Positions 62,344 through 64,000 of a stretch of DNA of 64,000 nucleotides are shown one piece after another (the stretch's first letter is position 1; the number at the start of each line of letters is the position of its first letter). The DNA comes from Neisseria meningitidis (GTDB lineage: Bacteria > Pseudomonadota > Gammaproteobacteria > Burkholderiales > Neisseriaceae): contig OV299793.1 in the NCBI GenBank assembly GCA_923184405.1, positions 1,964,574-2,028,573 of the forward strand, read 5' to 3'. The translations under genes were made by a program, and so were the position numbers. The notes beneath the pieces were generated by a model. That model searched no databases, had not been told where the DNA came from, and worked only from the letters and a program-made list of their open reading frames with translations.

Positions 62344-64000
62344 TTACTCGCCCAAAAGCGCGATGTCGGCTACCGCGTTCATCTGCTCTGCAAACGGTTC
62401 AGCAGGTTCAAGCAGGTTTTGTTTTAGGCGGCATCTTCCGCCATCACCATCACGCCGTCGAAAGAAGGCATCGACGCGGTTTGACGGAAGCCAGTTCGGA
62501 CAAGGCGGTTTGGAAATTGCGCTGGCGACGGCGGCGGCGATTTTCGGCGCAAGCCTTGCGCGGCGGCAAAGAGGGCTTTTCTTCGTCCTGTTGCAGCAGG
62601 CTTTCATTGACTTCGCCCAACTCGGCATCGGCTTCAGCAGCAGGTTTTGTACGCGTTTGTTGGCGCAGCCAATGCGGCGGCTTCGGAGTTGTTTGAACGC
62701 GGCAGCGGCCTGCAGTTTGGCAGTCAAATCGTCAAACGGCGCGGCTGTTTGCAAAGTACGGCGGCAACGATGTCTTGCGGATAATCGTTTGCAGCAACAC
62801 AGCAAAACGCGCCTGCATAAAGTCAACGGTTTCAGACGGCGTTTTCGTTAAGCAAACCTTTGGGAAAGCTGTCAAATGCCGTCTGAATCCGTTCGTTCAC
62901 GTCCAAACCGTACTGCATCAGCATCCGCAAAATACCCAAGGCGGCGCGGCGCGGGGCGTAGGGTCTTTGTCGATGGTCGGAATCAGACCGATGCCCCAAA
63001 TGCCGACCAAGTTTCCAGTTTGTCCGCCAGTGCCACGGCGGCGGCAATTTTGCTTTCAGGCAGCTTGTCGTAAACAAAACGCGGTTGGTAGTGTTGCTCA
63101 ATAGCTTCGGCGATTTCTTCGGTTTCGCCGTCAAGCGGGCATAGTATTTGCCCATCGTGCCTTGCAATTCGGGAACTCGCCGACCATTTCAGTAACCAAA
63201 TCGGCTTTGGCAAGACGCGCGGCGCGCTCGGCTGCGGCGGCATCCGCGTCCAACGCTTTAGCGATGTGGGCGGCAATGCTTTGCAAACGTTCGATGCGTT
63301 CGGCTTGCGAACCGATTTTGTTGTGGTACACCACGTTTTGCCAGCTTGGGCAGGCGGCTTTCCGAAGTCGCCTTTTGGTCTTGTTTGTAGAAGAACTCGG
63401 CATCAGACAAGGCGCGCGCGCAAGACGCGTTCGTTGCCTCAGATGATGTGCGACGGATCTTCAGTTTGCAGGTTGGAAACCAGCAGGAAGCGGTTCATCA
63501 GCTTGCCGAACTGCTCGAGCAGCGGGAAGTATTTTTGGTTTGCTGCATCGTCAGAATCAGGCATTCCTGCGGCCCGGCGAGGAAGTGTTCCTCAAAACCG
63601 GCTTCCAAAACAACGGTGTATTCGACCAGCGCAGTTACTTCGTCCAGCAATGCTTCATCGGCGGCAACGGTCGCGATCAGACGGAGCGCCTGCCAATCCA
63701 ATGCCGTCAGAATCGCGGCTTTGCGCTCGGCAAACGAAGCGACGACATCGCGTTGCTCGCGCATTTGTGCGGCGTAGCAGTCGGCGTTTTCAATCGTGAT
63801 TTCGCCGTTGGACAAGCGGTGTCCAAAGGTTTGATTGCTGCTTTGCAGACCCAAAACGCTGACGTTTACGATGTCGCCGCCGTGCAGCACAATCAGCCCG
63901 TGGACGGGGCGCGCGAAAGTAAACGTGCTGCTGCCCCAACGCATCACTTTCGGAATCGGCAGCTTTTTCACTGCGGCATTGATAATGTCTTCCAAAAGCC
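62344..64000 (-). pseudogene. glyS: Glycyl-tRNA synthetase beta subunit, 3' part
   Basis: The beta subunit of the alpha2-beta2 GlyRS. The gene runs in from beyond 64000 and ends at 62344 with NAVADIALLGE. Clear segments: [80 protein letters not shown] and DVNERIQTAFDSFPKGLLNE. At least ten shifts (near 63815, 63545, 63350, 63170, 63130, 62965, 62845, 62700, 62600, 62480) break it. Essential, so errors are likely. Product charges tRNA-Gly. Confidence 0.9.

Overview
The window reads as chromosomal DNA of Neisseria, most like N. meningitidis. The uptake sequence ATGCCGTCTGAA (AT-DUS) recurs throughout, mostly as inverted pairs after genes. Correia elements (CREE), dRS3/NIME arrays, an IS5-family element, a factor H binding protein-like gene and an lgt lipooligosaccharide locus are present. 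As I recall it, the gene order hemL, miaB, dxs, xerC, fba, fhbp ... dnaA ... lgt, glyS follows meningococcal strain MC58 from about NMB1864 to NMB1930.

A caution governs the annotation. Many housekeeping genes (dxs, leuS, dnaA, guaA, plsX, msbA, glyS and others) are broken by single-base indels, often a lost base in a homopolymer, and by in-frame stops. A cell could not live with these, so most are probably sequence errors. Genes whose frame is open are typed CDS. Genes broken as written are typed pseudogene only to record the break. Some stretches (about 5.4-5.6, 6.6-7.6, 23.6-24.6, 25.6-28.2, 35.5-36.0 and 57.5-62.3 kb) carry far more substitutions than the rest, and homology is visible there only in patches.

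Layout. 1-5.3 kb: hemL 5' end, a lipoprotein with a CREE inside it, miaB, dxs, xerC. 5.5-7.6 kb: fba and the fHbp-like gene. 7.7-12.1 kb: tsaB-rimI-UDG-pyrE-zinc ribbon-argA, packed with overlapping starts and stops. 12.3-14.3 kb: prolyl oligopeptidase. 14.3-20.6 kb: an iron-uptake island (AraC regulator, periplasmic binding protein, cupin, TonB-dependent receptor) carrying a different DUS dialect (AGGTCGTCTGAA) and long repeats. 20.6-23.6 kb: rhodanese, isoaspartyl methyltransferase, free-Met-(R)-sulfoxide reductase, tpiA, secG. 23.6-28 kb: a tRNA-Leu-like sequence followed by an accessory stretch with a HigBA-type toxin-antitoxin pair, an integrase-like fragment, GGTAAC repeats and two decayed CREEs. 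28-34 kb: leuS, a BamE-like lipoprotein, an L,D-transpeptidase-like protein, ppk.

34.3-40.2 kb is the replication-origin neighbourhood: dnaN and dnaA on minus, an AT-rich gap, then rpmH-rnpA-yidD-yidC on plus. 40.2-52.2 kb holds a methyltransferase, maf, yceD-rpmF, a phosphoribosyltransferase, and the fatty-acid and envelope genes plsX, fabH, fabD, msbA and fabG with guaA; small orphan, immunity-like genes sit between plsX and fabH. 52.3-55.8 kb is a mobile-element pile-up: an IS5 remnant split by a CREE, a REP-associated tyrosine transposase with its palindromes, a NIME array, a complete IS5-type element, and a ychJ-type gene cut by both IS and CREE. 56-64 kb: an inositol-monophosphatase-family gene, rsmE, another NIME array, degraded lgtE/lgtB/lgtA, and glyS running off the end.
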